Of a stretch of DNA of 64,000 nt, positions 1 through 9,189 are shown one piece after another. Each line of letters starts with the position of its first letter. Position 1 is the first letter of the stretch. The position numbers and the translations under genes were made by a program. Location: contig NZ_JACGXS010000006.1 in the NCBI RefSeq assembly GCF_014117215.1, positions 140,871 to 204,870 on the forward strand, read 5' to 3'. The notes beneath the pieces are model-generated. The model worked only from the letters and a program-made list of their open reading frames with translations, did not search any database and had not been told where the DNA came from. The stretch comes from Stenotrophomonas tumulicola. GTDB lineage: Bacteria > Pseudomonadota > Gammaproteobacteria > Xanthomonadales > Xanthomonadaceae.

Positions 1-431
1 CACGGCGGCAAACGTCCCTGGAGCGCCGCGCGTGGACCATGCCACTCCCGGCAGCACCTGCGCCGACAGTGCCTTCGCTTCCGCCACTCCCGCCCGCCGG
101 AGTGACGCCGACAACTCCTCAACCCACGTTGCCACCGGCCATGCCTTGGCTTGAACTGCGTTCGATTCAATTCCGGTGGGCGGAATCGAACCGCCCTGCG
201 CCTAGGCCTGTCCGCAAGCCAACAATGCCAATGCCGCAAAAGTTTTCCACAGCATGCCGTCCTCTTTTGAGAACGGCCGCCCACGAGCCTACTACCGCCC
301 CTGCAGCTACGATTGGGTATCGTTTTGAGAGTGCGACTACAGAACTTTCTCCTTGCAGTTTAACTACTTAAAAAGATGCTCCGGCGCGATCCACCCACCT
401 CCACCATTGATTGGTCTCTCGTAGACCACAG
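1..431. other. Intergenic stretch without a recognisable gene
   Basis: I see no credible gene here. The one open frame of about 110 codons (39-371) is proline- and threonine-rich with no recognisable domain. A T-arm-like palindrome lies near 176-195 on the minus strand but has no anticodon arm or matching acceptor strand. Positions 395-405 read CACCTCCACCA, which resembles the 3' end of many tmRNA genes and stands just before a strong terminator. The rest of a tmRNA is absent, so at most this could be an attachment-site remnant. Confidence 0.4.
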
Positions 432-473
432 AAAGCCGGAATCCCTCGTCAAACAAGGGGTTCCGGCTTTTTT
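432..473. terminator. Rho-independent terminator
   Basis: AAAGCCGGAA with CCC pairs with GGGG and TTCCGGCTTT across a short loop, followed by a T-run on the plus strand. The minus-strand gene ending at 534 reads toward it, so it may serve that gene as well. It is one of the clearest terminators in the window. Confidence 0.8.
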
Positions 474-533
474 GTTCGGCCTGATCCGTTGCAACCCATG
501 GGACAGGCAGCAGCGGTGATCACATCACGGCCA

Positions 534-2819
534 TCATCCGGCTTCGTGTTCAACAAGACCTTGCGCGTGCATGGCCTTGCGAATGTCACGCCACGTGTAC
601 TCAAGGTATTCCAGCAGACCCGCCTGCCGGGCAAACAGCAGGTCCGGAAGCCCATTTCCCTCCAGCACCATGCTGCCTTCCGGGTGATGGCGAACCGTCG
701 CGAAACCCAGCGTGCCCTCCCTTCCGTCCTTGTCGACATAGCGCACCTGCCTGCCATCGACATCGACCGCGAAGGTTCCCGACCGTCCATTCCAGTGCTG
801 GCGCACCACCCGTGACGCCGGCGACGCATGGCCGCCAGCAACGATGCGGAATCCATTCAGCGGAAAACGGGTGCCCGGTGCTGCCTCGTCGGACGCAGGC
901 ATCCTGCTGAAACCATAATTTTCAAGGATGACGATGGCCTCGCCGGGGGTGCGCCCCTGCAAGCCATGACGCTGCATGAACTCAGTTTCGGCTCCCGGCA
1001 AGGCCAACAGGCCGCGGGAGCCGGTAGCGTCCATTCCATTGTAGAGAGCCCCCCGCCTACCCGCCCGATCCACATAAAGGATGGCATCGTCAGAAATGAG
1101 GAACGTCATCCTGTACATCTGTGATCGGGCGGCAGATCGCCTTCCGTCCCGCTCAACCGTGAGTGCCTGCATTTCCTGGGCCGGCAGCAGGCCGGCCGCC
1201 CTGTCCACCGGGAGGGAGGGGAGTGCTTCCAATCGAACGAAGCCGTGGTTTGAACCAGATATCCGTACATGCCGGTAATCTTCTGGCGGTCCTCCGTCCA
1301 CCCCGCGCCCGATCACGCGCAGTGCCGACACGTCTTCGATACGAGGGATCAGGTTGCCAAGGTCTGCGCTGTTGCTCTCCAACACCCAGTTCCCGTCACG
1401 GACAGCAAGATTCGCACCCACCTGCTCAATCTCGCTGAATCCGAAGTTCACGCCTTCCCGTAGCGGAGCCGAACGCCGCACGAAGAATGAAATGAAGTGC
1501 CGATCGCCCCCAATGCATTGTCCAACGCGCATCACCGTGAACTGGTTGGAGGGAATCACACGGTCGTCCGCAACACCATGCGCGTGCCGGGTCCGGTCGG
1601 AGATGACCGAAAGGGTTGCCACGCTGAACAATCGATAGTCACCCAGTGGCGTACGCTCCCGGGATTCTGCACGAAGGAGTTGGCCCAACCCGCTATACAT
1701 CCTCACCATCCCATCGTCTCCGTCGGAACACGGAGCATGGGGAATCGCCAGGAATGCGACGATATCTCCTTCGCTCGTCGTATTTCCCGCGAACACGTTC
1801 TGGAACATGCCGACGGCATCGCGATGTACACAAAACAGGACATCTGCCGCGGCAGCCGCCGGTTCATTCCCCAGCAGCGGCAGCCGGCTGATCTGATGAC
1901 GGGTCCTGTCCAGGTTATCGAAGCGCAGGCAGGCCTTTCCTTCCACCGCGGTAGAGGCAACCCTTGGGTTGCCCTGGTCATCATCCTGCGCCTGGGGCAA
2001 TGAACTACGGAACCCTCCAGCGTATATGCCGCCTTCACTTGCTCCCTGCCCTGCGTTCTGCCTGTCAGCACGTGGTTCTGGATCGCTCGCGCGCTCAGGC
2101 GGCTTCTTTCTTTTTTTGATCTTTCCCGCCCCCGAATAGCCTGGCCCTGCACCGTCCGGCGGGCTGAAAGTATCGCGCTGGTCTGCGTGCTTCACGCCTG
2201 CGCTCATCCCTGCGCCAACACCCATGGGACGCCGCCGGTCTACATGTTTGGCCGCTTTGCCGCCGTTGCCCGCCTGCCCCCCCATACCCAGCCTGCCCTT
2301 CCGGCGCCCGACCCGTCCCCGTCCACGGGCGTGGACACCCCAACCGACCGTGACAGGGCTATCGTCATAGTCATTGCCCTGGTAAAGAACAGCGCCAGCG
2401 CGAGGGAACGTGCCTGCGACGATATGCTGCTCGACAGGCACCCCGCGCTCATTTTCCGCAGGATCTGCGTTGATACCGGACACCTCTCCGACGCCGGACG
2501 CGTTGGAGAGCGTGCGCAGCCCCGCCACTGCCCCCACCACCGCTTGGCCCGTCAGCGTCTGCGGCCGGCCTGGCAGAGCATTGTGCAGGAGCGCGCATAT
2601 CGCCAAGCCGACCACGATGTCACGACGCCCAACAGCAGACCGCACGCCCGCCAATACCTGCCCCGGCAGCGAGTGCACATGGGGCAGGCGCGCAGCAGTA
2701 TTGGCAACACCCACGATACGCCCCGGGCAGATCGTCGCCAGGAAACATGCGGGCAGTTGTCGTTGAAGCACGGTCGAGAAGCCACACGTTGGCGGTGCGT
2801 CGCTTGAAAGGTTGCGCAT
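534..2819 (-). CDS. Hypothetical protein, about 761 residues, unknown family
   Basis: I do not recognise this protein. The frame is open from 2927, with possible starts at 2927, 2833 and 2819. I chose 2819 because GGGAAAG precedes it at a workable distance. In a sampled stretch near 2350, third codon positions are about 70% GC against about 50% in the other minus frames, so it looks coding. Residues 1-110 have a hydrophobic, alanine-rich stretch. A glycine/arginine-rich segment and a lysine run (KIKKRKK) follow around residues 190-250. The C-terminal half looks globular, with aromatic and beta-type patterns (for example TFAVDVDGRQVRYVDKDGRE) that could be a repeat-type or secreted protein. 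The homopolymer at 2105-2117, coding for the lysine run, is a possible frameshift site. No function is assigned. Confidence 0.45.
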   Translation of the reverse strand: MRNLSSDAPPTCGFSTVLQRQLPACFLATICPGRIVGVANTAARLPHVHSLPGQVLAGVRSAVGRRDIVVGLAICALLHNALPGRPQTLTGQAVVGAVAGLRTLSNASGVGEVSGINADPAENERGVPVEQHIVAGTFPRAGAVLYQGNDYDDSPVTVGWGVHARGRGRVGRRKGRLGMGGQAGNGGKAAKHVDRRRPMGVGAGMSAGVKHADQRDTFSPPDGAGPGYSGAGKIKKRKKPPERASDPEPRADRQNAGQGASEGGIYAGGFRSSLPQAQDDDQGNPRVASTAVEGKACLRFDNLDRTRHQISRLPLLGNEPAAAAADVLFCVHRDAVGMFQNVFAGNTTSEGDIVAFLAIPHAPCSDGDDGMVRMYSGLGQLLRAESRERTPLGDYRLFSVATLSVISDRTRHAHGVADDRVIPSNQFTVMRVGQCIGGDRHFISFFVRRSAPLREGVNFGFSEIEQVGANLAVRDGNWVLESNSADLGNLIPRIEDVSALRVIGRGVDGGPPEDYRHVRISGSNHGFVRLEALPSLPVDRAAGLLPAQEMQALTVERDGRRSAARSQMYRMTFLISDDAILYVDRAGRRGALYNGMDATGSRGLLALPGAETEFMQRHGLQGRTPGEAIVILENYGFSRMPASDEAAPGTRFPLNGFRIVAGGHASPASRVVRQHWNGRSGTFAVDVDGRQVRYVDKDGREGTLGFATVRHHPEGSMVLEGNGLPDLLFARQAGLLEYLEYTWRDIRKAMHAQGLVEHEAG

Positions 2820-2831
2820 CGGTTCTTTCCC

Positions 2832-3362
2832 ATGTTCCCGGCAAACGAAAATATGCAGCCACCCTTCCAACGGACGCTGCCCAATGTTCGACAACCCGTC
2901 CACCGCCTGCTTGCAGATTGCGGGCATTCACCCGCACCCGCGCTATTGCGTACGCGACCATCCACGCCGCAAGGCCCGGCACCGGCGCCGCATTGCCTGG
3001 ATGCAGGTAACGTGCAGCACGTGAATCAGGCTGAAGCCGATTCGATTGCCGTACGCAGCGGCGATGGACAGGCATATCGACTGGACTTCACTGCGGAATG
3101 CGCAGGCGTCCCGGACGGCAGGGAGATTGGCTTGGAGACACCTGAAGGCTGGGCGTGCGGGCGACCGGGTGAGCACATGCTGGTGGATGACCGGGCCTGC
3201 GCTATCAGTGCAGTGGCCCCGATTGATGACCGCACCTTTGCCAGGATCGCGCGCAAGAGCAGCCGGCAATACCCGAAGACGCTGCCTGAGCGCCAGCCCC
3301 CAGGGCCTGACGGTCGAAACAAACCCGCGCCGGAATGGAGGAAACCGCTTTTACCGGATTGA
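2832..3362 (+). pseudogene. DUF6491-like protein, probably missing its signal peptide
   Basis: From about position 2990 the frame reads like the DUF6491 family of small exported Xanthomonadaceae proteins. It has an N-terminal CLD, then DFTAECAG, WACGRPGE and RACAIS, so the four conserved cysteines are in order. Family members normally start with a hydrophobic signal peptide. The 50 residues upstream here are proline-rich and show none, and they run antisense to the start of the neighbouring orphan gene. The protein tail after TFARIA also looks unrelated. I read it as a decayed or 5'-truncated copy. A real gene with an unusual leader is the alternative. Confidence 0.4.
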
Positions 3363-3500
3363 AGTGGGTGGTGGTTGCGTCGGTTTTGGTGACGTCAGCA
3401 ATGTCGAGTACACGTCGGGCCTGCAGAACGGGCGAGTCTGCGGCAATCCGGGCGACCGGGTCACTGGTGTCGTGTTTACTTTCAACCCGGACACCATGAC
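3346..3500 (+). pseudogene. Second DUF6491-like fragment in another frame
   Basis: Directly after the first copy, in a different frame, the sequence encodes FYRIEVGGGCVGFGDVSN followed by GRVCGNPGD, the middle block of a DUF6491 protein. No start codon, leader or C-terminal block belongs to it. Together with the preceding copy it suggests a tandem pair that has degenerated. From 3500 to 3735 I see no coding potential on the plus strand. A perfect 8-bp hairpin (CCGATGCC, loop TAC) lies at 3658-3676. Confidence 0.4.
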
Positions 3501-3735
3501 CAACGTGCGTTCGGCAAGATCGAGTTGTCCAGTGATGCGGTCTACCCCAGCAACTGATGCCGCACCGACGGCCCCCTCCAGCCTTGTGCCGCCTACAAGA
3601 TGCCTGCGAAACATGGAATTGCCGCAGCAGGACGCAGCAAGCATACGTTGACCTAAACCGATGCCTACGGCATCGGTAGTCAGACCAACTTGCTGCGCAG
3701 CGCTCCGGCCTGCCACCGTTTTTCGGTCCTGGGGC

Positions 3736-5199
3736 TCAGAAACGATACTGCCCCCATATCCCCACATAGTCCGTTGTCGCGCCACCTGCTGCCAGCAGCG
3801 CGGAGCCCGCTTCTATGTGGGATGTAAACAGATGAAAGTTCAGATTGCGGTTGACCTGATAATCCAACTGCAGGTCCACGCTGGTGGCCACATGGCGATC
3901 GCGGGTAGTGGGCGTCGCCAAAGGACGCCCACTGCCGCCGTAATAGATCGCATCCTGCGTGCTTTCCCGCCAGAGGAAATCCAGGCCGGCGCTGAAACGC
4001 ACCTTGGGGGTGAACTGGAAGGCAATGCTCGGCGCGAAGTTGACCAGATTCATGAACACGAACAGGCCCGCGTCAGTATGCAGCGCAGTCCGTGGAAACG
4101 GCGCTTCGAAAGTCCCCAAGCGGCCTCGGCCCGGCTCATCATCGCCACTGAATGCATTGAAACGCGCACCGAGGCGGGGCGTGAAGCGGGTATTGCTGAA
4201 GGTGAAGCCACCGTTGCTGATCACGCCCCAGGCACGGATATCCTCGCCGGCATAGCGTCCGCGCTGCAGTACGCCTTCCAGATCGTAATCCCAGTGGCCC
4301 GGCTTGCCGAACATACGTGCGCCATAACTCTGCCGGCGCTGTGCGCCAATCAGGCCAGGAAACTCCACCCGGTCATGGCCCATGTTATAGAAATACACGT
4401 CCACTCCGCTGCCCTTACCGGTTGGGTGTGCGAAATAGGCCCCACTGAAATCGCGGCTGTTGTCGTCGTCGTTGTCGAAACTTCCGCGTCCCACCGCCAT
4501 GGGACGCACGGCAAACACGTCCAGTCGATTGCCACCCACCGTCGTCATCCATGCACGGAGCCCGTTATAGGTATAGCGGACGTTAGTGCCGTCGCGTGTC
4601 CCCATCATGATGCCGTTTCCCAATGGCATCTGGAAACGTCCTGGCCGGAACGTAAAGCGATTTCCACCTGCGTTGAAGCTCAGGTCCAGGAAAGCCTGGG
4701 AGACGTCCACCGAGTCGAAGTTGTTCGGGGTAGGAAACTCAGCGCCGAACTCCCAGTTGTCGCCTAGCTCCACGAAGGCACGAAGGTTGGGCCCCCAGTG
4801 CAGATCGCCATACAGCCGCAACCGCTGTTCGACTGAATCATTCCTGTCATCCGGTCGAACACCCAGCGTCACGTGTTCCCAGTACTGGGCGTAATACCGT
4901 GCTTCACCCCCAATGCTGAGAAAGTGCGATGGATCATTGCCGAGCGGGATGTAACTCAACCGCTCCCACCCTGCCCCGGTGCGGTTCTTTGGATCCTGCA
5001 GGTAGCTGTAATCGTTAAGCCAGGCGATGAGTTGCACCGGCTGCCCCGGCGGCGGCGCTTTCATGATGTTGACCCCGACCGGGACGGTGTCAGCCAACGC
5101 AGGGGCGGCAGCGCAGAAAAGCATGGTGGCCAATCCCGTGGTCAATGCCACCCGACGTGACTGTATGCGGATACTGTAGTTCTGACGAATATCGGACAT
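3736..5199 (-). CDS. Alginate-export-family outer-membrane porin
   Basis: This is a 487-residue beta-barrel protein of the AlgE-like alginate_exp family, which is often linked to aromatic catabolic operons as an uptake porin. Residues 1-36 form a signal peptide ending in ALA. Alternating aromatic beta-strands fill the rest (WERLSYIPLG, EARYYAQYWEH, QRLRLYGDLHW), and the protein ends in the sorting-type phenylalanine (WGQYRF). AAGGGG precedes the start. It is the last gene of the minus-strand catabolic block, 228 bp after the aldolase gene, with a strong stem-loop in between. I infer that it admits the aromatic acid degraded by the neighbours. The substrate cannot be read from sequence. Confidence 0.85.
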   Translation of the reverse strand: MSDIRQNYSIRIQSRRVALTTGLATMLFCAAAPALADTVPVGVNIMKAPPPGQPVQLIAWLNDYSYLQDPKNRTGAGWERLSYIPLGNDPSHFLSIGGEARYYAQYWEHVTLGVRPDDRNDSVEQRLRLYGDLHWGPNLRAFVELGDNWEFGAEFPTPNNFDSVDVSQAFLDLSFNAGGNRFTFRPGRFQMPLGNGIMMGTRDGTNVRYTYNGLRAWMTTVGGNRLDVFAVRPMAVGRGSFDNDDDNSRDFSGAYFAHPTGKGSGVDVYFYNMGHDRVEFPGLIGAQRRQSYGARMFGKPGHWDYDLEGVLQRGRYAGEDIRAWGVISNGGFTFSNTRFTPRLGARFNAFSGDDEPGRGRLGTFEAPFPRTALHTDAGLFVFMNLVNFAPSIAFQFTPKVRFSAGLDFLWRESTQDAIYYGGSGRPLATPTTRDRHVATSVDLQLDYQVNRNLNFHLFTSHIEAGSALLAAGGATTDYVGIWGQYRF

Positions 5200-5341
5200 G
5201 GAAAACCCCTTCGGGCCTGCATGGCAGGTCCGTTCGTTCGACGATGGATTGCCGCTCGTGGGGGGCGCGGTCTGTTGGGAGAACGACTGCTGGACTTCAG
5301 CTGTTGTGGATTTCAGGCTTCACGGCATACTTTTCTCAATG

Positions 5342-5376
5342 GCCGATGGCGGACAAACCTGATGTCCGCCATCGGC
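5342..5376. repeat. Perfect 14-bp stem-loop between aldolase and porin genes
   Basis: GCCGATGGCGGACA and its exact complement flank a 7-base loop. No T-run follows on the minus strand, so it does not look like a standard terminator. It may stabilise or process the mRNA, or attenuate read-through into the porin gene. Confidence 0.6.
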
Positions 5377-5427
5377 TGGCTCGGGAAGGACTTGGATGCA
5401 ATCCAAGTGATGAATGCCTCGGGGGAC

Positions 5428-6456
5428 TCAGGCAGTCTGGCGGGCGCGGGCCAGATCCAGCGCGACATCGACGATCATGTCTTCCTGCCCACCGACCATC
5501 CCGCGATTGCCCAGTTCCACCAGAATGTCGAATGCACTGAGGCCATACCTGCCAGCTGCCGTTTCCGCATGCCGGAGAAAGCTGGAATACACCCCTGCAT
5601 ACCCCAGCGCCAAGGTCTCCCGGTCAACACGTACCGGGCGCTCCTGCATCGGGCGCACGACGTCTTCGGCAGCATCGATCAGCCCGCGCACGTCGCAACC
5701 GTGTTGAAGCCCCAGTCGGTCCACCGCAGCAATGAACACTTCCAACGGGGCATTGCCCGCTCCGGCACCCATCCCGGTCAAGCTTGCATCCACACGGTCA
5801 CAGCCATGCTCCAGCGCGACCATGGAATTGGCCACGCCGAGTGAAAGGTTATGATGCGCGTGCATGCCGGTCTGGGTCTTGGCATCCAGCGTGTCCTTCA
5901 AGGCCTTGAAGCGGTCGGCGATGTCGTACATGTTCATTGCGCCGCCCGAGTCCACCACGTACACGCAGGTCGCCCCATATGCCTCCATTTTCCTGGCTTC
6001 GCCCGCGAGCACCTGTGGGGTGGTCATGTGGCTCATCATCAGGAAGCCCACCGTGTCCATGCCCAGTCGCCGGGCATGCTCGATATGCTGGCGGGAAATG
6101 TCGGCCTCGGTGCAATGGGTCGCCACGCGCACAACGCTGGCACCAGCCGTATGGGCAGCTTCAAGATCGTGCACGGTGCCAATGCCCGGCAACAACAAGG
6201 TAGCAATCTTGGCTCGCTTGACAACCTGGGCCACCCGCTCGATCCATTCGATATCAGTGTGGGCGCCGAACCCGTAGTTGAAGCTGGAGCCCTGGAGCCC
6301 ATCGCCATGGGCCACCTCGATGCTGTCCACACCGGCTGCATCGAGTGCTGCTGCGATGCGGCCGACATCGTCCAGGCTGTACTGGTGACGGATGGCGTGC
6401 ATGCCATCGCGCAGGGTCACGTCGGAAACGTAAATCTTCCGGGTCTTGTCGAACAT
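5428..6456 (-). CDS. dmpG: 4-hydroxy-2-oxovalerate aldolase
   Basis: This enzyme splits 4-hydroxy-2-oxovalerate into pyruvate and acetaldehyde, the last carbon-carbon cleavage of the meta pathway. The DmpG/BphI signature DVTLRDG is at residues 12-18 with the catalytic His20. The metal-binding HAHHN motif lies near residue 200, and a Tyr region (GYAGVYSSF) lies near the C-terminus. The frame is open 15 bases further upstream. I chose 6456 because AGGA stands at a proper distance before it. The upstream dehydrogenase stop is within 12 bases, as expected for the aldolase-dehydrogenase pair that forms one channelling complex. It is the CmtG counterpart of the p-cumate operon. Confidence 0.93.
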   Translation of the reverse strand: MFDKTRKIYVSDVTLRDGMHAIRHQYSLDDVGRIAAALDAAGVDSIEVAHGDGLQGSSFNYGFGAHTDIEWIERVAQVVKRAKIATLLLPGIGTVHDLEAAHTAGASVVRVATHCTEADISRQHIEHARRLGMDTVGFLMMSHMTTPQVLAGEARKMEAYGATCVYVVDSGGAMNMYDIADRFKALKDTLDAKTQTGMHAHHNLSLGVANSMVALEHGCDRVDASLTGMGAGAGNAPLEVFIAAVDRLGLQHGCDVRGLIDAAEDVVRPMQERPVRVDRETLALGYAGVYSSFLRHAETAAGRYGLSAFDILVELGNRGMVGGQEDMIVDVALDLARARQTA

Positions 6457-6467
6457 GCTGATATTCC

Positions 6468-7412
6468 TCATGCGGCGACGGCCTGATCGGCCGCGATGCG
6501 CTCAGCGGTTGCCAGTGCGGCGCTGGTCATGATGTCCAGGTTGCCCGCATAGGGCGGCAGGTAGTGCCCGGCTCCCTCGACTTCGAGGAAGATCGATACC
6601 TTGACCCGCTCCACGATCTGGCCAGCAGGTTCCTGTGGCATGCGGGTAGTGATGGCATCAAACTGCACTGCTTGTTTCAAGCGATACCCGGGTACGTAGA
6701 GCGCCACCTGCTGCGCCATCCGGGCAACGGAATCCTCAATGGCTGCCCTGTCCGCATTGCCATCGACCAGGCAATATACGGTGTCACGCATGACCATCGG
6801 TGGATCAGCCGGGTTCAGCACGATGATTGCCTTTCCACGCTTGGCACCACCAACGCGCACGATGGCATTGGACGTGGTCTCGGTGAACTCGTCGATATTG
6901 GCACGGGTACCCGGTCCGGCCGACCTGCTGGAGATGGAGGCAACGATCTCCGCATACGCCACCGGCGCGACCCGCGCCACCGCGTGCACCATCGGTATGG
7001 TCGCCTGTCCGCCGCAGGTCACCATGTTGAGGTTGGGATCCCCAAGGTGCTGGTCCAGGTTTACTGCGGGAACCACGAACGGCCCGATCGCCGCAGGCGT
7101 CAGGTCGATCACCCGAACACCGTGGGGGCGGAGCAGGCGTTCGTGCTTTGCGTGAGCACCCGCACTCGTGGCATCAAAGACCAAACGCACCGAGGCAAAA
7201 TCCGGATGCGCAATCAGCCCTTCAATGCCGTCGGACACCGTCGCCACACCGAGGCGCTCCGCGCGCTTCAGACCATCCGATCCAGGATCGATGCCGACGA
7301 ACGCCACCATGTGCAGGTGCTTGGCATGACGCAGGATCTTGATCATCAGGTCGGTACCGATGTTGCCGGAGCCGATGATGGCCACTCCTGCCTTTTCCGT
7401 TGTCTCGTTCAT
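6468..7412 (-). CDS. dmpF: Acetaldehyde dehydrogenase (acylating)
   Basis: It oxidises acetaldehyde to acetyl-CoA with NAD and CoA, taking its substrate from the aldolase encoded downstream. The 314-residue length is typical. [10 protein letters not shown] at residues 14-23 is the dinucleotide-binding loop, and Cys133 in MVTCGGQAT is the catalytic thiol. The start overlaps the hydratase stop as ATGA (7409-7412), so the three lower-pathway genes are translationally coupled. It corresponds to CmtH/DmpF/BphJ. Confidence 0.95.
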   Translation of the reverse strand: MNETTEKAGVAIIGSGNIGTDLMIKILRHAKHLHMVAFVGIDPGSDGLKRAERLGVATVSDGIEGLIAHPDFASVRLVFDATSAGAHAKHERLLRPHGVRVIDLTPAAIGPFVVPAVNLDQHLGDPNLNMVTCGGQATIPMVHAVARVAPVAYAEIVASISSRSAGPGTRANIDEFTETTSNAIVRVGGAKRGKAIIVLNPADPPMVMRDTVYCLVDGNADRAAIEDSVARMAQQVALYVPGYRLKQAVQFDAITTRMPQEPAGQIVERVKVSIFLEVEGAGHYLPPYAGNLDIMTSAALATAERIAADQAVAA

Positions 7413-8215
7413 GGACCTTCTCCTGAAGTAAAGACCGCGCGCACCGGAGGGAAGCCGTCGATGGTCGCGGTATAGGTCTGTGCCCCCTGCACGGCGACCA
7501 TCGGCCCAAGGGCGCCGGTCATGAGGACATCGCCGGCACGCAACGGGGTCCCGATGCGGACCATCGTGTCTGCCAGCCAGCGCGCAGCATTGAGTGGGTT
7601 GCCAAGGCAGGCTGCGCCCACTCCCTCGGACACGATCGCCCCGGCACAGGTCATGTGCATGCGCGCGCCAGCCAGGTCGAGGCGGGACAGCGGCACCGGG
7701 GTAGTGCCCAGGACGAACAGGCCGGACGAGGCATTGTCCGCGACGGTGTCGACGAACCGGATGTTCCAGCCTTCGATCCGGCTGGCCACCACCTCGATCG
7801 CGGCCACTGCATGGTCGATAGCGGCGATCAGGTCGGCCACGGTGTGTCGCTCATGGGTGAGATCGCGACCCAGCACCAGCGCAATCTCTGCTTCCACCTT
7901 CGGCTGCAGCAGGGCGCTGGCGTCGATCAGTTGACCATCGATGACCGCCATGTCGTCCAGCAGCGTGCCGAAGTCCGGGCGATCCACGCCCAGCTGCTTC
8001 TGCACCACCGGAGAGGTCAACCCGATCTTGCGTCCGACCACGCGCCGCCCCGCATCCAGCTGACGCTGGATGTTGTGTTGCTGTATCGCATAGGCCCGCG
8101 CCGCCTGGACATCGTCGGCATCACCGGCCAACAGGTCACGGAGTGGTGCGCAGGCATGTCGCGTGCGCTGGGCCTCCCACAGGCGTTCGGCGATGGCCAG
8201 ATCATCTGTACGCAT
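7409..8215 (-). CDS. dmpE: 2-oxopent-4-enoate hydratase
   Basis: It adds water to 2-hydroxypenta-2,4-dienoate to give 4-hydroxy-2-oxovalerate. The protein is a fumarylacetoacetate-hydrolase-superfamily member of 268 residues. Visible marks are GRKIGLT, the acidic metal-site stretch [15 protein letters not shown], and the C-terminal [11 protein letters not shown]. The frame stays open upstream, but the start at 8215 ([12 protein letters not shown]) fits the family N-terminus and lies one base after the hydrolase stop. It belongs to the same operon and corresponds to CmtF. Confidence 0.92.
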   Translation of the reverse strand: MRTDDLAIAERLWEAQRTRHACAPLRDLLAGDADDVQAARAYAIQQHNIQRQLDAGRRVVGRKIGLTSPVVQKQLGVDRPDFGTLLDDMAVIDGQLIDASALLQPKVEAEIALVLGRDLTHERHTVADLIAAIDHAVAAIEVVASRIEGWNIRFVDTVADNASSGLFVLGTTPVPLSRLDLAGARMHMTCAGAIVSEGVGAACLGNPLNAARWLADTMVRIGTPLRAGDVLMTGALGPMVAVQGAQTYTATIDGFPPVRAVFTSGEGP

Positions 8216-8216
8216 T

Positions 8217-9083
8217 TCAATCCACCCGGCCGGTCTTGAAGAACCGCGTCGCCACGCTGTTGAACTCATCGATGGCCTCATACTGCGGCCAGTGCGCAGC
8301 ATCGCCCTTCATCACGTACAGGATGCTGCCAGGCACCTTGGCCTGCGCTGCCTCCACGGTCGGCATGTCGTGGATGGGGTTGTCGCGCGTCCACAGGAAC
8401 AGCGTGCCTGCGGGCAGCTTTTCCAACGGGATGAGATGGTCATCATGGAACTCGATGATCCGGTTCAGGCGCGGCAGCACCGCCCTGCTTTCCGGACGAA
8501 GGTAGATTCCCAGGCGCAGGTCCACCAGTTCGTCGTCGACCAGGTGCCGGTTGTTCTCATGCATCAGCCAATGCATGCGCGCTTGCACCGAGTCGTACGA
8601 TGGCGTGTTGTCGATGTTGCGCTTGTTGAGGTCAATGAACGTCCGCAGGTCCTGTCGGCCCTTGTCAGTCATGATCGGCAACCCACCTGCGGTGTTCAAC
8701 ATCAGCCGCCCCACGCGTTCGGGGTGTTGGGTGGCAAAGATCGCCGACACCCAGCCGCCCAACGACTCGCCGGACAGGTGAGCCCTCTCGATGCCCATCG
8801 CATCCATGAGCTCGCCGAGCTGGTCGGCCAACAGATAGGGCGTGTAGTCCACTTCCGGCTTGCTGGACAGACCGTGGCCCACGTAATCGAAAGCGATCAC
8901 GTGGAAGTCCTTCGACAACGCCATCAGGTTCTTGGCGTAGGCCTCCAGATGGCCGTTGAGGCCGTGCTGGAAGATGATGGTCTCCGGATTGCCTTTTCCC
9001 GCTTCGGCCACGCGGATGCTGCCGAAGTTCCTGGTCTGGACGTAACGAATCTCCGTCCCCAGCATGTCTAGCCACAGGCTCAT
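8217..9083 (-). CDS. cmtE: Meta-cleavage product hydrolase (CmtE-like)
   Basis: This alpha/beta hydrolase of 288 residues should hydrolyse the C-C bond of the decarboxylated ring-cleavage product, releasing a short acid (isobutyrate if the substrate is p-cumate) and 2-hydroxypentadienoate. The nucleophile elbow GESLGG places Ser at about residue 107. Asp is in LWTRDNP and His in GDAAHWPQ near the C-terminus. The oxyanion region is QHGLNG. The start at 9083 is preceded by GGAGAA; the longer open frame upstream is low-complexity and unlikely. The gene follows the repressor gene by 106 bp, a gap that contains one ACAGAC half-site (9104-9109). The assignment to CmtE rests on context as much as on sequence. 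Confidence 0.85.
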   Translation of the reverse strand: MSLWLDMLGTEIRYVQTRNFGSIRVAEAGKGNPETIIFQHGLNGHLEAYAKNLMALSKDFHVIAFDYVGHGLSSKPEVDYTPYLLADQLGELMDAMGIERAHLSGESLGGWVSAIFATQHPERVGRLMLNTAGGLPIMTDKGRQDLRTFIDLNKRNIDNTPSYDSVQARMHWLMHENNRHLVDDELVDLRLGIYLRPESRAVLPRLNRIIEFHDDHLIPLEKLPAGTLFLWTRDNPIHDMPTVEAAQAKVPGSILYVMKGDAAHWPQYEAIDEFNSVATRFFKTGRVD

Positions 9084-9189
9084 GAATTTCTCCAATTGTG
9101 AAAACAGACAGACACACCCGTGCCTCCCGCAGCGGATGCGGGAAGCTGGACCTGTCGAGGAAAGCAGGCCGCCTGGGCAGCCGCAGGAA

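Noticed and set aside
176..195. T-arm-like hairpin on the minus strand, possible tRNA
   Set aside because: GGCGG-TTCGATT-CCGCC looks like a T-arm, but no anticodon arm, D-arm or matching acceptor strand exists upstream.
1..406. Possible tmRNA gene ending in CACCTCCACCA
   Set aside because: No tag-peptide reading frame, no conserved 5' end and no proper T-stem precede the match, which is only about 11 bases long.
3351..3785. Minus-strand 144-codon frame between the porin gene and the DUF6491-like fragments
   Set aside because: It is the reverse shadow of the recognisable second DUF6491-like fragment and has no features of its own.
9104..9109. ACAGAC half-site upstream of the hydrolase gene as a third CymR operator
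   Set aside because: The partner half-site at the proper spacing is missing, so only a half-site is present.
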